NCBI GenBank assembly: GCA_009786045.1
Contig: WQTY01000053.1
Span: forward strand, 1-9,579
Length of the DNA: 9,579 nt
From: Pseudomonadota bacterium
GTDB lineage: Bacteria > Myxococcota_A > Bradymonadia > UBA4248
Reading direction: 5' to 3'
The position numbers were made by a program, and so were the translations under genes. Under the pieces are notes generated by a model that was not told the origin of the DNA, did not search any database, and saw nothing but the letters and a program-made list of their open reading frames with translations. Below are positions 1-7,014 of this stretch, in pieces (position 1 is the stretch's first letter; each line of letters starts with the position of its first letter).

Positions 1-1487
1 GGATTCTCACCATCAACCCTGGCCGTTAACGCTATCGCACAATAGGTCGGCTCGCCCTGAACCACACTGCAGCTCGCCGCATTGTCATAATACCCCTCCG
101 ACGAAACCGACACCACATACGTCCCGGGCGCCAAATGCTCAAACTGCCACAAATCCCTGCCCGGATACTGAATCGACGCACCGCCCTCAAGCGAAACCGT
201 CGCCGGAATCAAAAGCACCCTAGAGCGCGCATCATGAACAATACCCGTCAGCGTGCCAACGACCGCATCAAGAGCCACCATCGAAACCATGCACTCTGTC
301 GTCCTGCCGGGCTTCACCTCACAAGTCGACCGGCCGGGATGATAACCCTCTGCCTGCGCCTTCACCTCATATTGACCCGCCTTAAGCGTCACCGTCCAGT
401 CGCTGATGCCATCGTAGGTTAACGTCTGGCCATCGATCTCGACCATTGCCGCAACATTGGCCTGTTTCGTCGGATCATACACCACCCCCTTCACAACACC
501 TGGCTTGGCCGACAGCTCGATCGGACACTGCGTCGTCTCATCCGCCCTAACCTCACACATCACCGTTGCTGACTCATACCCCTCAGAATCACCCCTCACA
601 CCATGTGTTCCGGCAAGCAAATAAAACTGCCACTCACCCGAGGCGAAATAATTGTAAACTGTCCCATCGTTCAGCGTCGCCGTCCCCGTCAGTAGCGCCC
701 CCGTCTCCTTGTCCTTAATCGTGCCTCGAACCATCCCCTTCTTCTGAGCCGTCCTGTTCAACACGATCGGACAAGTCTTCGTCTCACCTGCGCCGGCCGT
801 GCAATTCACCGATCCTGCGTCATAGCCATCGGCCCGCGCATTGATCGTGTAGGTTCCCGCATCCACCGTAAACGACCACTCCCCGCTTCCCAGGTAAGAA
901 ATCGACTGCGTCCCCAGAGACACCGTCGCCGCCATAAGGCTGCCCGTCGCCCCATCTGTGACATTCCCCTTCAGCGTGGCCTTCTTCGGATTGAGAAGAA
1001 TCGGGCAATCCGTCGTCTTGCCTGACTCAACCCTGCAGCTGACCGAACCGTCATCGTAGCCGCTCGCGCTTGCCCTGATCGTATAGGTGTTGGGATCAAG
1101 CGAAAATGACCACTCTCCGCTGCCGCTGTAACTCGTCGACGGTCCACCCGTCACGCTGACAGTCGCCGCAATATTGCCATGGGTTAAGCTGTTTCGAACT
1201 GTTCCCTTGGCCGTTCCCTTGGAAACAACTGCCTGCTTCGTAATGGCTATAGAACACCACGAAGTCCCGCCAGCCACCACCGGCGAACAATCCGTACGCG
1301 TCGCCGTGTTATAGCCGCTCTTCGATGCCGAACATGTATAACTGCCGGGGTTAACCGTAAACGTCGTCACCGCCGTCGAAGAACTCGTCCGCGTCACACC
1401 CGCGCACGTATAGGATGCACCATCCACACGGGGGCCCGTCGTGAGCACATCTTCAAAAACATAACCCATGATCTGCCCCTGAACCAC
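1..1487 (-). repeat. Six cysteine-paired protein repeats in the amidase tail
   Basis: The repeats begin at about residue 219 and continue past the window edge. Each has a [KQ]G.V start, a GEW[SQ]F-like strand (residues 342-346, 420-424, 502-506, weaker at 580-584 and 663-667), an AGTYT-like turn and a GY motif. Each ends with a cysteine pair: C285/C296, C369/C379, C447/C457, C529/C539, C607/C617, C691/C701. Five pairs are spaced C-x9-C and the first is C-x10-C. The spacing between successive repeats is 84, 78, 82, 78 and 84 residues. The copies are diverged at the DNA level, so this is an old duplication rather than a recent tandem array. A conserved disulfide in each repeat is the natural reading for an exported protein, but is inference. 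Confidence 0.85.
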
Positions 1488-2141
1488 CGGCGTGGTTCCG
1501 CCTTCGCCCTCACAGGCACTCGCCGTTCCCCCCCACTGCCCGACTATCGCACGGCAATGCGCCTGCGCCGCCGTATGACGGTGCGCATCGCTCTTCAAAT
1601 ACACCGCATCTCTGTCACAGTTAACGATAAACCCAAGCTCACTGAGCGTCGACGGCATGTTCGACTCCCGCAACATATGAAAGTTCGCCTCTTTCGCACC
1701 CCGGTTCGCCAGCGCCCACACCTTCAACATCGCCTCCTGAACTCTCTTGGCCTGCGTTCCGCTTGTCGACCCCAGTGTACCCGTATAACAAAACGTCTCA
1801 ATGCCTGTCGCTGCCGGATTCGTAAACGAGTTCGTGTGAATGCTCGCAAGCGTTTTCACACCCTTGCTGTTGGCAAAACTCGTGCGAGACGCCAGTGCAA
1901 CGGCCGTCTCCGTCGTGCGCGTCATATGAACGGTGTATCCTGCCTTCGTCAGCAAAGCCTGAAGCTTTAGCGACACTGCCAGGTTAATATCCGTCTCCCG
2001 CAGGCCACAGCCTACAGCCCCGGGATCGCTGCCGCCATGCCCGGGATCGATGCATATCGACGTGGCTTCCGCATTCGGCAACGCCGCAAACATTGCTGCA
2101 ACGCAAAACAAGAACCCGCTCATGATTCTCTTCAGTCGCAT
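1..2141 (-). CDS. Secreted N-acetylmuramoyl-L-alanine amidase with tandem beta-sandwich repeats (3' end outside window)
   Basis: The reading frame is open from ATG at 2141 to the window edge: 713 codons plus two bases, with no stop seen. Residues 1-26 form a signal peptide ending in PNAEA, so the product is exported. Residues 28-202 are an Amidase_3 (zinc amidase, AmiA/B/C type) domain. All the hallmark residues are visible: DPGHGG (His35), LRET (Glu49), SIHTN (His102) and SELGFI with catalytic Glu168. By family knowledge it should cleave the bond between MurNAc and L-Ala in peptidoglycan, for example during cell separation or remodelling. From about residue 219 the protein becomes six tandem repeats of 78-84 residues resembling carboxypeptidase-regulatory or PEGA-type beta sandwiches, and a seventh may start at the edge. 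The start is set by GGGAGGAG eight or so bases upstream. The catalytic domain is confident; the role of the repeats (wall or surface binding, or a spacer) is inference. Confidence 0.9.
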   Translation of the reverse strand, partial: MRLKRIMSGFLFCVAAMFAALPNAEATSICIDPGHGGSDPGAVGCGLRETDINLAVSLKLQALLTKAGYTVHMTRTTETAVALASRTSFANSKGVKTLASIHTNSFTNPAATGIETFCYTGTLGSTSGTQAKRVQEAMLKVWALANRGAKEANFHMLRESNMPSTLSELGFIVNCDRDAVYLKSDAHRHTAAQAHCRAIVGQWGGTASACEGEGGTTPVVQGQIMGYVFEDVLTTGPRVDGASYTCAGVTRTSSSTAVTTFTVNPGSYTCSASKSGYNTATRTDCSPVVAGGTSWCSIAITKQAVVSKGTAKGTVRNSLTHGNIAATVSVTGGPSTSYSGSGEWSFSLDPNTYTIRASASGYDDGSVSCRVESGKTTDCPILLNPKKATLKGNVTDGATGSLMAATVSLGTQSISYLGSGEWSFTVDAGTYTINARADGYDAGSVNCTAGAGETKTCPIVLNRTAQKKGMVRGTIKDKETGALLTGTATLNDGTVYNYFASGEWQFYLLAGTHGVRGDSEGYESATVMCEVRADETTQCPIELSAKPGVVKGVVYDPTKQANVAAMVEIDGQTLTYDGISDWTVTLKAGQYEVKAQAEGYHPGRSTCEVKPGRTTECMVSMVALDAVVGTLTGIVHDARSRVLLIPATVSLEGGASIQYPGRDLWQFEHLAPGTYVVSVSSEGYYDNAASCSVVQGEPTYCAIALTARVDGEN

Positions 2142-2196
2142 AGTGCTCCTCCCTCAATAGCAGTGAATCAGACAAAAATCCCTCACCTCAGGGCAA

Positions 2197-2225
2197 AGTT
2201 TATGGCAAAATGCCCAAATTGTCCA
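2197..2225 (-). promoter_or_regulatory. Candidate sigma-70-type promoter of the amidase gene
   Basis: On the - strand, TGGACA (2225-2220), a 17-base spacer and TAAACT (2202-2197) match five of six and four of six consensus bases. Transcription would start near 2189, giving a leader of about 48 bases before the ATG at 2141. Prediction from sequence only. Confidence 0.4.
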
Positions 2226-2231
2226 CATCAC

Positions 2232-2266
2232 AAGTGCGGTATATTAATGATAAGCCAGTCGCACTT
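2232..2266. promoter_or_regulatory. Inverted repeat AAGTGCG/CGCACTT in the divergent region
   Basis: AAGTGCG (2232-2238) and CGCACTT (2260-2266) are a perfect 7-bp inverted repeat with an AT-rich 21-base centre, just upstream of the candidate amidase promoter. It is followed by a CA-rich tract (about 2262-2287). It could be an operator, but a 7-bp match at this distance may be chance. Confidence 0.2.
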
Positions 2267-2314
2267 ACACACACACTTGCACACACCAAAATTTCTTGCA
2301 AAAAACGATGAACT

Positions 2315-2330
2315 ATGACACCGTTGTCAT
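2315..2330. promoter_or_regulatory. Perfect palindrome ATGACA-CCGT-TGTCAT, possible operator
   Basis: A 6+4+6 perfect inverted repeat lies about 40 bases upstream of the -35 box of the HTH gene, and about 90 bases upstream of the candidate amidase promoter. It is followed by a second hairpin, GGTCAAAG (2335-2342) with CTTTGGCC (2350-2357), containing one G-U pair. Its size and symmetry suit a dimeric regulator. The regulator is unknown. Confidence 0.4.
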
Positions 2331-2369
2331 GGGTGGTCAAAGTTTCAACCTTTGGCCGCTATGTTTCGG

Positions 2370-2398
2370 TTGACTTGGATCCGCGAATCATCTAGCAT
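2370..2398 (+). promoter_or_regulatory. Promoter of the RodZ-like gene
   Basis: TTGACT (2370-2375), a 17-base spacer and TAGCAT (2393-2398) form a good sigma-70-type promoter. The predicted start near 2405 is only about 9 bases before the possible GTG codon at 2414 but about 42 bases before the ATG at 2447, which favours the ATG as the translation start. Confidence 0.65.
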
Positions 2399-2446
2399 CC
2401 CATCTGTTGTGCGGTGCCTGAAACTCATGGAGTAATTAAGGAACTT

Positions 2447-2998
2447 ATGGAAACACCCGGAACGATGCTGAAACGCGAGCGAGAAGCAAGAGGTCTGACC
2501 ATCAGAGAACTCGCCGAAGTCACGCGAATCCCGGAAGGATCGCTCATTGCCATCGAAAATAATGCCTTCGATGGATTTCCCGCCGAAGTTTTTGTGCGCG
2601 GATTCCTGCGGAATTATGCGCGCGAATTATCACTGCCAATTGATGCCGTCATTCAGTCCTACGACGCCTTTCGGGCACAGAGAACACGACATCAGGCCGG
2701 CACCGGGCGCGAACGGTCTGCCGAGATTATCCCCTTGCCAACGCTCATTCAAACGCGCGACTCGGATGTCCGGGCCGCCAATACTAACACCACCGATGAA
2801 GAACCCAATACAAAGGGGTTCCGGTTCGCTTACGTCATTGTTGCTGTCATTGCAGTCGCAAGCATTGCACTGAGCCTCATGTTCACCGGCACCGGCGAAG
2901 CAGAAGAATATGACGGTCAGCGACCCGCTGCCGAAACCGCTGCCGAGGATTCTCCCTTTCTCATCAGCAACACCTCCGAGGGCTGGATTCTCGAATAG
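2447..2998 (+). CDS. Short RodZ-like protein: cytoplasmic HTH plus one membrane segment
   Basis: The 183-residue product has an N-terminal HTH_25-type helix-turn-helix (about residues 7-70; MLKREREARGLTIRELAE, then FPAEVFVRGFLRNYAREL), a polar linker (75-125) and one transmembrane segment (about 127-147). A short outer tail of about 36 residues is rich in Glu and Ala. RodZ-family proteins link the MreB cytoskeleton to the membrane and shape the cell. Here the usual C-terminal periplasmic RodZ domain is missing, so a direct morphogenetic role is uncertain; a membrane-bound regulator is an alternative. The frame extends upstream to a GTG at 2414, but AAGGAA just before the ATG at 2447 and the promoter position favour the ATG. 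The gene is divergent from the amidase and ends at a strong terminator, so it is probably monocistronic. Confidence 0.8.
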   Translation: METPGTMLKREREARGLTIRELAEVTRIPEGSLIAIENNAFDGFPAEVFVRGFLRNYARELSLPIDAVIQSYDAFRAQRTRHQAGTGRERSAEIIPLPTLIQTRDSDVRAANTNTTDEEPNTKGFRFAYVIVAVIAVASIALSLMFTGTGEAEEYDGQRPAAETAAEDSPFLISNTSEGWILE

Positions 2999-3020
2999 TC
3001 CATCACCATGAAAATCTTTC

Positions 3021-3056
3021 AGGCGTGTTCCGACAAGGATCACGCCTTTTCTTTTT
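3021..3056 (+). terminator. Intrinsic terminator after the RodZ-like gene
   Basis: AGGCGTG (3021-3027) pairs with CACGCCT (3041-3047), extended inside by TCC/GGA, and is followed by TTTTCTTTTT. It lies 23 bases after the stop codon at 2998. The stem followed by a T tract is a classical Rho-independent terminator on the + strand. Confidence 0.9.
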
Positions 3057-3113
3057 CAATCGTCCAACCACCATCAAGGCCAGCGCTTTTTCCCAAAGTC
3101 TGCCAGATTTTAC

Positions 3114-3142
3114 TTGCCTTCAGCATGTCTTCTGTGTATTAA
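3114..3142 (+). promoter_or_regulatory. Promoter of the tRNA-Ala pair
   Basis: TTGCCT (3114-3119), 17 bases and TATTAA (3137-3142), followed by a GC-rich stretch, put a transcription start near 3149, about 24 bases before the first tRNA. No other good promoter is seen between the terminator at 3056 and the tRNA. Confidence 0.6.
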
Positions 3143-3171
3143 GCCACCCGTTCGGCGTAACCGTCGGATTT

Positions 3172-3245
<74 letters not shown>

Positions 3246-3301
3246 TACATTATCCTTCCTGCGGTTCAACATTTCAGAACACACATTGCCTGCCATGGCA
3301 A

Positions 3302-3374
<73 letters not shown>

Positions 3375-3588
3375 TTAACCCAATACACAAACATATACAC
3401 AGCCACTTTGCCATGCATATCGCATGCCCCTCGCGGCTGGCCAGCGCACAAAAATCCATGTCTCCGGCGCTTCAGGCGAGATTCGGTATCTTTTTCATGG
3501 ACTATGTGCCTAAAAACTGCAAAAGTTATGCCTTAGGAGAAAGCTTATTCTGCTTCTCCAGCGTTCTCTTGGCCTGAGGGGAAGTACA
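3375..3588 (+). promoter_or_regulatory. tRNA-rpoN intergenic region with a leader hairpin
   Basis: No gene is seen here. GGAGAAAGC (3536-3544) and GCTTCTCC (3552-3559) form an 8-bp stem with one bulged A, ending 29 bases before the rpoN start. The hairpin would lie in the mRNA leader, upstream of the GAGGGG ribosome binding site. I found no convincing -35/-10 pair, so rpoN may use a weak or unusual promoter, or be reached by read-through from the tRNAs. Confidence 0.35.
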
Positions 3589-5061
3589 ATGGCACAAAAA
3601 ATGGCACTCCAAATTTCAATCAAGCAGCAGCTGCGCATGACTCAGCAGCTTCAGCAGGCCATTAAGTTGCTCCAACTCTCGCGTCTTGAGCTCATCGATA
3701 CCATCCAGCAGGAGCTGACCGAGAATCCAACACTCGAAGAAGTCCAGGAGTCTGAGGGCCAGTTCCTGCACATGCAGGATGGTGAGCCACCCGCCATGCC
3801 AAACGATAACGCCGATTTGCAGGCCAGTCTGAGAAACCTCGACAACAATATTGCAAAGACGGACAACATCGACTGGGATGCCTACATCAATCAATACCAG
3901 ACCCACACCCCCCTGCCTGAATCCTCTGGCAAGGGGTTCATCGGCGAAGAGCTTCCAAGCTATGAAGCCACCCTGTCGGCACCGCCCAACCTTGTCGAGC
4001 ATCTCCTGCGGCAGGTCAAACTCACAAGATTCGATGAAACACAAGAACGCATCGCCCTGGAAATCATCGGAAATATCAATGAGGATGGCTACCTCGTCGC
4101 CATCACGCTCGAAGAAATAGCCCAAAACCTTGATGTTGATCTCGACAGCGTCGTCTATGTTCAGGAAACCATCCAGGAGTTTGACCCCATCGGCGTCGGG
4201 TCCAGGGATCTGCGCGAATGCCTCCTGGCACAGGCAGAAATCCTCTATCCAGACAACACCCTGGTACGTGCCATCATCGAAACGCATATTCCACATCTTG
4301 AGCGAAAAAACTACGAGGCCATTGCTCGGGCACAAAAGACAACCGTCGATCGCGTCGTACGCGCTGCACGCCTCATCGCCTCGCTTAACCCCAAACCCGG
4401 CATCAAATACACCGACGAAAGGCCGCTCTACATCACGCCGGACGTCTACGTAGAACGAAACGCCGACGGCGAATACCACGTTGTCATCAATGATGATGGT
4501 TTGCCTAAGCTTCGGATCTGCTCCTATTACAACGATCTCATCCGTTGCGGAACAGTCAGTGATGCAGCCACCTATGTCCGTGAAAAAATGAGCAATGCCC
4601 GATGGTTCCTGCGTTCCATCCAGCAGCGCGAACGTACCATTTACCGCGTCACCGAAGCCATCGTTCAGCGACAGCGCGAGTTCTTCGAAAAAGGCATTCA
4701 CTTCCTCAAACCCATGGTGCTCAAAGACATTGGTGATGACACCGGGTTAAGCGAGTCGACCATCAGCCGCGTCACCACAAAAAAATATGTTCACACGCCA
4801 CAGGGCACATTTGAGCTCAAATTCTTCTTCACCTCGCGCATCAGCCGCATGGACAGCTTTGGCGGAGAAGACCTGGCCAGCGCCGCCGTGCGAGAGCGCA
4901 TACGCGCCATCATTGCCGCCGAAGACCCCAAGCGCCCTCTGAGCGACCAGAAAATTGGCGAAATTCTCAAAGAAGAAAACATCGACATCGCCCGAAGAAC
5001 TGTCGCCAAATACCGCGAAGTTCTGGGCATCCTGCCCTCAGCCCAGCGAAAATCGATCTGA
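3589..5061 (+). CDS. rpoN: RNA polymerase sigma-54 factor RpoN
   Basis: The 490-residue product is the alternative sigma factor that directs core RNA polymerase to -24/-12 promoters and needs an AAA+ enhancer-binding activator to open them. The Gln- and Leu-rich region I is at residues 1-55 (contains TQQLQQAIKLLQLSRLEL and ends TENPTLEE). An acidic linker follows, then the core-binding region (about 120-310). The DNA-binding helix-turn-helix is at about 376-400 (LKDIGDDTGLSESTISRVTT), and the RpoN box ARRTVAKYRE, which reads the -24 element, is intact at 468-477. Length is normal for the family. GAGGGG seven bases before the ATG sets the start. The usual neighbours lptB, hpf and ptsN are absent; the gene stands alone after two tRNAs. 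No truncation is seen. Confidence 0.98.
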   Translation: MAQKMALQISIKQQLRMTQQLQQAIKLLQLSRLELIDTIQQELTENPTLEEVQESEGQFLHMQDGEPPAMPNDNADLQASLRNLDNNIAKTDNIDWDAYINQYQTHTPLPESSGKGFIGEELPSYEATLSAPPNLVEHLLRQVKLTRFDETQERIALEIIGNINEDGYLVAITLEEIAQNLDVDLDSVVYVQETIQEFDPIGVGSRDLRECLLAQAEILYPDNTLVRAIIETHIPHLERKNYEAIARAQKTTVDRVVRAARLIASLNPKPGIKYTDERPLYITPDVYVERNADGEYHVVINDDGLPKLRICSYYNDLIRCGTVSDAATYVREKMSNARWFLRSIQQRERTIYRVTEAIVQRQREFFEKGIHFLKPMVLKDIGDDTGLSESTISRVTTKKYVHTPQGTFELKFFFTSRISRMDSFGGEDLASAAVRERIRAIIAAEDPKRPLSDQKIGEILKEENIDIARRTVAKYREVLGILPSAQRKSI

Positions 5062-5065
5062 TTTT

Positions 5066-5287
5066 TGTGGGGGAGCATTGCTCCCCCACACCCCCTGCAA
5101 TGCCTGACGGCATTGCTTGTGGGTGAGTGAGAGCAAATTCGGTTCGGTTAGCTGTAGGGGCGTAGCGCGCTACGCCCTCTACGGAATCATGTAAGCCGGG
5201 CGTTGCGGGGCCGGCGACTGAGGCCCCGCACAGGGGGTAGACGCGTATCGGCAGCACGCCGATAGCGGCGCAGGGGGCATTGCCCCC
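5066..5287. repeat. Array of six palindromes in the convergent gap
   Basis: The 283-base gap between two converging transcription units holds no gene. Six inverted repeats follow one another: 5066-5077/5079-5090 (12 bp), 5097-5104/5109-5116 (8 bp), 5154-5167/5168-5182 (14 bp, one bulge), 5204-5212/5222-5230 (9 bp), 5246-5252/5258-5264 (7 bp) and 5273-5279/5281-5287 (7 bp). GCATTGC or its complement recurs at 5075, 5097, 5110 and 5277. None is followed by a T tract on either strand, so they are not standard terminators, though they could protect or end transcripts from both sides. The stretch 5290-5344 shows nothing recognisable. Confidence 0.85.
5236..5287 (+). repeat. Palindromic element, copy 1 (short loop)
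   Basis: The element reads GGTAGACGCGTATCGGC (5236-5252), a 5-base loop, GCCGATAGCGGCGCAGGGGG (5258-5277), then CATTGCCCCC. The TATCGGC/GCCGATA arms form the stem. The left box matches the complement of 9558-9574 with one mismatch, and the right box matches the complement of 9488-9507 exactly over 20 bases. It therefore belongs to a dispersed family with at least two members in this window. Confidence 0.8.
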
Positions 5288-5344
5288 TCAAGAAAAACCA
5301 ACTGTGTTTGCGCGTTTCATGCCCGGCAGGTCGCTACCCCCGAA

Positions 5345-5980
5345 TCAACAATGTGCAGTCGTCAGCGGAAAGGCCTCAGTCGGCAGGGGAAAAATCATGC
5401 TTTCTGCCACATCTTCGGCATTGTACAAAACACAGATGTCTTCATCAATACCAAGATTTCGCGCAAATTTCTCAGGGATGTACAGGCTTCCCGTCTTGAC
5501 AGCCCCTTCGACCACGAACGTATAATCAATCCGAACGCGCACAAGAGAAAACAGGGAAAGCAACGTGCAGTGCTGCGTCAGGTAAACGTTCTCGTGATCA
5601 TGGCCTGTCACGCGCATCAGCATGTTGACCTGCCCCCTGGTGGACACGCCATTCTCATAAAGACGGCGGCACCTCGAAAAAGAAGCACGCTTTCGAGAAT
5701 ACGAAGAAATCAGATGCCAGGGCAGAAAAATAAAAGTCAGCGATGCCAGAGCCACCAGGACAAACCAATACAACAGCAATGCCGTTTCGCTGTACCATCG
5801 AAAAAGAAACACCATGGCAGGAAGCGTGGGCAGCATAAAAAGCAAAAAAACGATCACACGCCATGCAGCCGCACAGGCCCAATGGACGGGGCGCAATGCG
5901 CGAGGCACAGGCTCAAGCTGCTCCATCACCGCATCGGCAGGCACAACCCCAGGTGCAGAAAAAACTTCAGGCACGCGCAT
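5345..5980 (-). CDS. DUF3592-like membrane protein
   Basis: The 211-residue protein has two transmembrane segments (about residues 40-60 and 67-88), a basic loop (SRKRASFSRCRR, 95-106) and a soluble domain of about 95 residues. That domain (LYENGVSTRGQV, RIDYTFVVEGAVKTGSLY, CVLYNAEDVAESMIF) has the pattern of DUF3592: a beta-rich module with a Y-x-F-x-V-x-G strand and a closing LYNPxDP-like motif. The family's function is not known to me. The ATG overlaps the stop of the TPR gene in TGATG, so translation is very probably coupled, and it is the last gene of the operon. The N-terminal 38 residues are Pro-rich. The family call is tentative; membrane location is well supported. Confidence 0.75.
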   Translation of the reverse strand: MRVPEVFSAPGVVPADAVMEQLEPVPRALRPVHWACAAAWRVIVFLLFMLPTLPAMVFLFRWYSETALLLYWFVLVALASLTFIFLPWHLISSYSRKRASFSRCRRLYENGVSTRGQVNMLMRVTGHDHENVYLTQHCTLLSLFSLVRVRIDYTFVVEGAVKTGSLYIPEKFARNLGIDEDICVLYNAEDVAESMIFPLPTEAFPLTTAHC

Positions 5981-7014
5981 CAGTTAGCCTCTTGCATCTT
6001 ACTCAGCCACTCAAGACTTTTCGGTATATCGCCAACATTGCGATAGGCCTGGGCCTTGAGAAGTGCAAAATATCCCTCAAGCCCACCCTGATTGTTCCTG
6101 GCATAGACGCGCTGCGTCCTGTCGATGGTTGCCATAATGCCGTTCACATCGCCTGCCTCAGTTGAAGCTATCTGAAACTGTGCCATCATCAAGCCCCAAA
6201 AAGCACTGAGAATGGGGGCCTCCTCACGGCTGGCCAACGCAAACAAAGACGCTGCCTCGACATAATCCCCCCGGTAATACGCTTCCCACCCGCGTGCCGT
6301 ATGCTCAATGCGTTCAAGCTTCGCTTTGTCGACAGAGACATCCGGAAACTGCGTTACCCGGCCAAGCTTGTTGCGCACATTCTCCCAGCCAACGCGATCA
6401 AGATTCGGAAGAGGCTGCCCGGCAAGAGGCGATATCTCACGCTCAATCTCGGCCACCAGCCCACTGACAAGACGCTTCTGGTAGTCAAAAATCGAAGGCT
6501 CCGCAAACCCCGTGCGCTCCAAAACGTCATAATACGCAAAAGCACCTCCGCCCTGCCGCGTCAAAAATGGTCCTCCCTTGAGACTCGCCTCAAGCTGAGC
6601 GATCACACTGACCTGGGCCGGAGGACGCACATACGTTTGCCCCTTCTTGATCTTTTTCTCGACCGCACGATATTCCCCCATCACTTTACGATCACTGGCA
6701 GCCGCCGGAACCACCTGCAAATAGAACTCATAGTAGCGCTTTGCCTGGAGCGAATCATTTCGCATCGAATAAGCGCGCGCGCTGTTCAAATAGGCCATCG
6801 GCTGGCTCATCGGCGCGATCTGAATGGCCTTGATATAGGACGCCACTGCCTCGGCATATTTCTTTGCATTATAGAGCCTGTTGCCCTGTTCGAAATACTC
6901 CTGACCGGATGTCTGAGCATGCGCCGCCGCACGCTCACCATACACCACAGCACACGCGCCCAAACAAAGCAGTATCTTCAGCAATAATACAAAAAAACGT
7001 GATTTGTTACTCAT
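5980..7014 (-). CDS. Exported TPR-repeat protein
   Basis: The 344-residue protein starts with a signal sequence (residues 1-33, hydrophobic core VLLLKILLCLGACAVVYG, ending AAAHA). Clear TPR motifs follow at about 36-70 (EYFEQGNRLYNAKKYAEAVA) and 72-105 (AYLNSARAYSMRNDSLQAKR), and weaker TPR-like helices at about 238-283 and 314-343. The middle (130-235) is not recognised. TPRs are protein-binding scaffolds, so a periplasmic partner-binding role is likely; the partner may be the PEGA protein encoded just before. A longer frame begins at 7038 without a ribosome binding site. The ATG at 7014 overlaps the end of the PEGA gene by 8 bases and has a G-rich stretch just upstream, so coupled translation from 7014 is preferred. 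Confidence 0.82.
   Translation of the reverse strand: MSNKSRFFVLLLKILLCLGACAVVYGERAAAHAQTSGQEYFEQGNRLYNAKKYAEAVASYIKAIQIAPMSQPMAYLNSARAYSMRNDSLQAKRYYEFYLQVVPAAASDRKVMGEYRAVEKKIKKGQTYVRPPAQVSVIAQLEASLKGGPFLTRQGGGAFAYYDVLERTGFAEPSIFDYQKRLVSGLVAEIEREISPLAGQPLPNLDRVGWENVRNKLGRVTQFPDVSVDKAKLERIEHTARGWEAYYRGDYVEAASLFALASREEAPILSAFWGLMMAQFQIASTEAGDVNGIMATIDRTQRVYARNNQGGLEGYFALLKAQAYRNVGDIPKSLEWLSKMQEAN

Noticed and set aside
1557..1970. A 137-codon Arg-rich + strand frame opposite the amidase domain
   Set aside because: The opposite strand encodes a complete amidase domain with all catalytic residues; the Arg-rich product is typical of a shadow frame.
3616..4701. A 361-codon frame on the - strand inside rpoN
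   Set aside because: It is an antisense shadow of rpoN. The sense frame encodes an intact sigma-54 with its RpoN box, and the antisense product shows no recognisable domain.
5066..5090. The 12-bp GC-rich stem as an intrinsic terminator of rpoN
   Set aside because: The T run precedes the stem on the + strand and no T tract follows it on either strand.
5066..5287. The palindrome array as a CRISPR array
   Set aside because: The units differ in sequence and length, spacing is irregular, and no cas genes are nearby.
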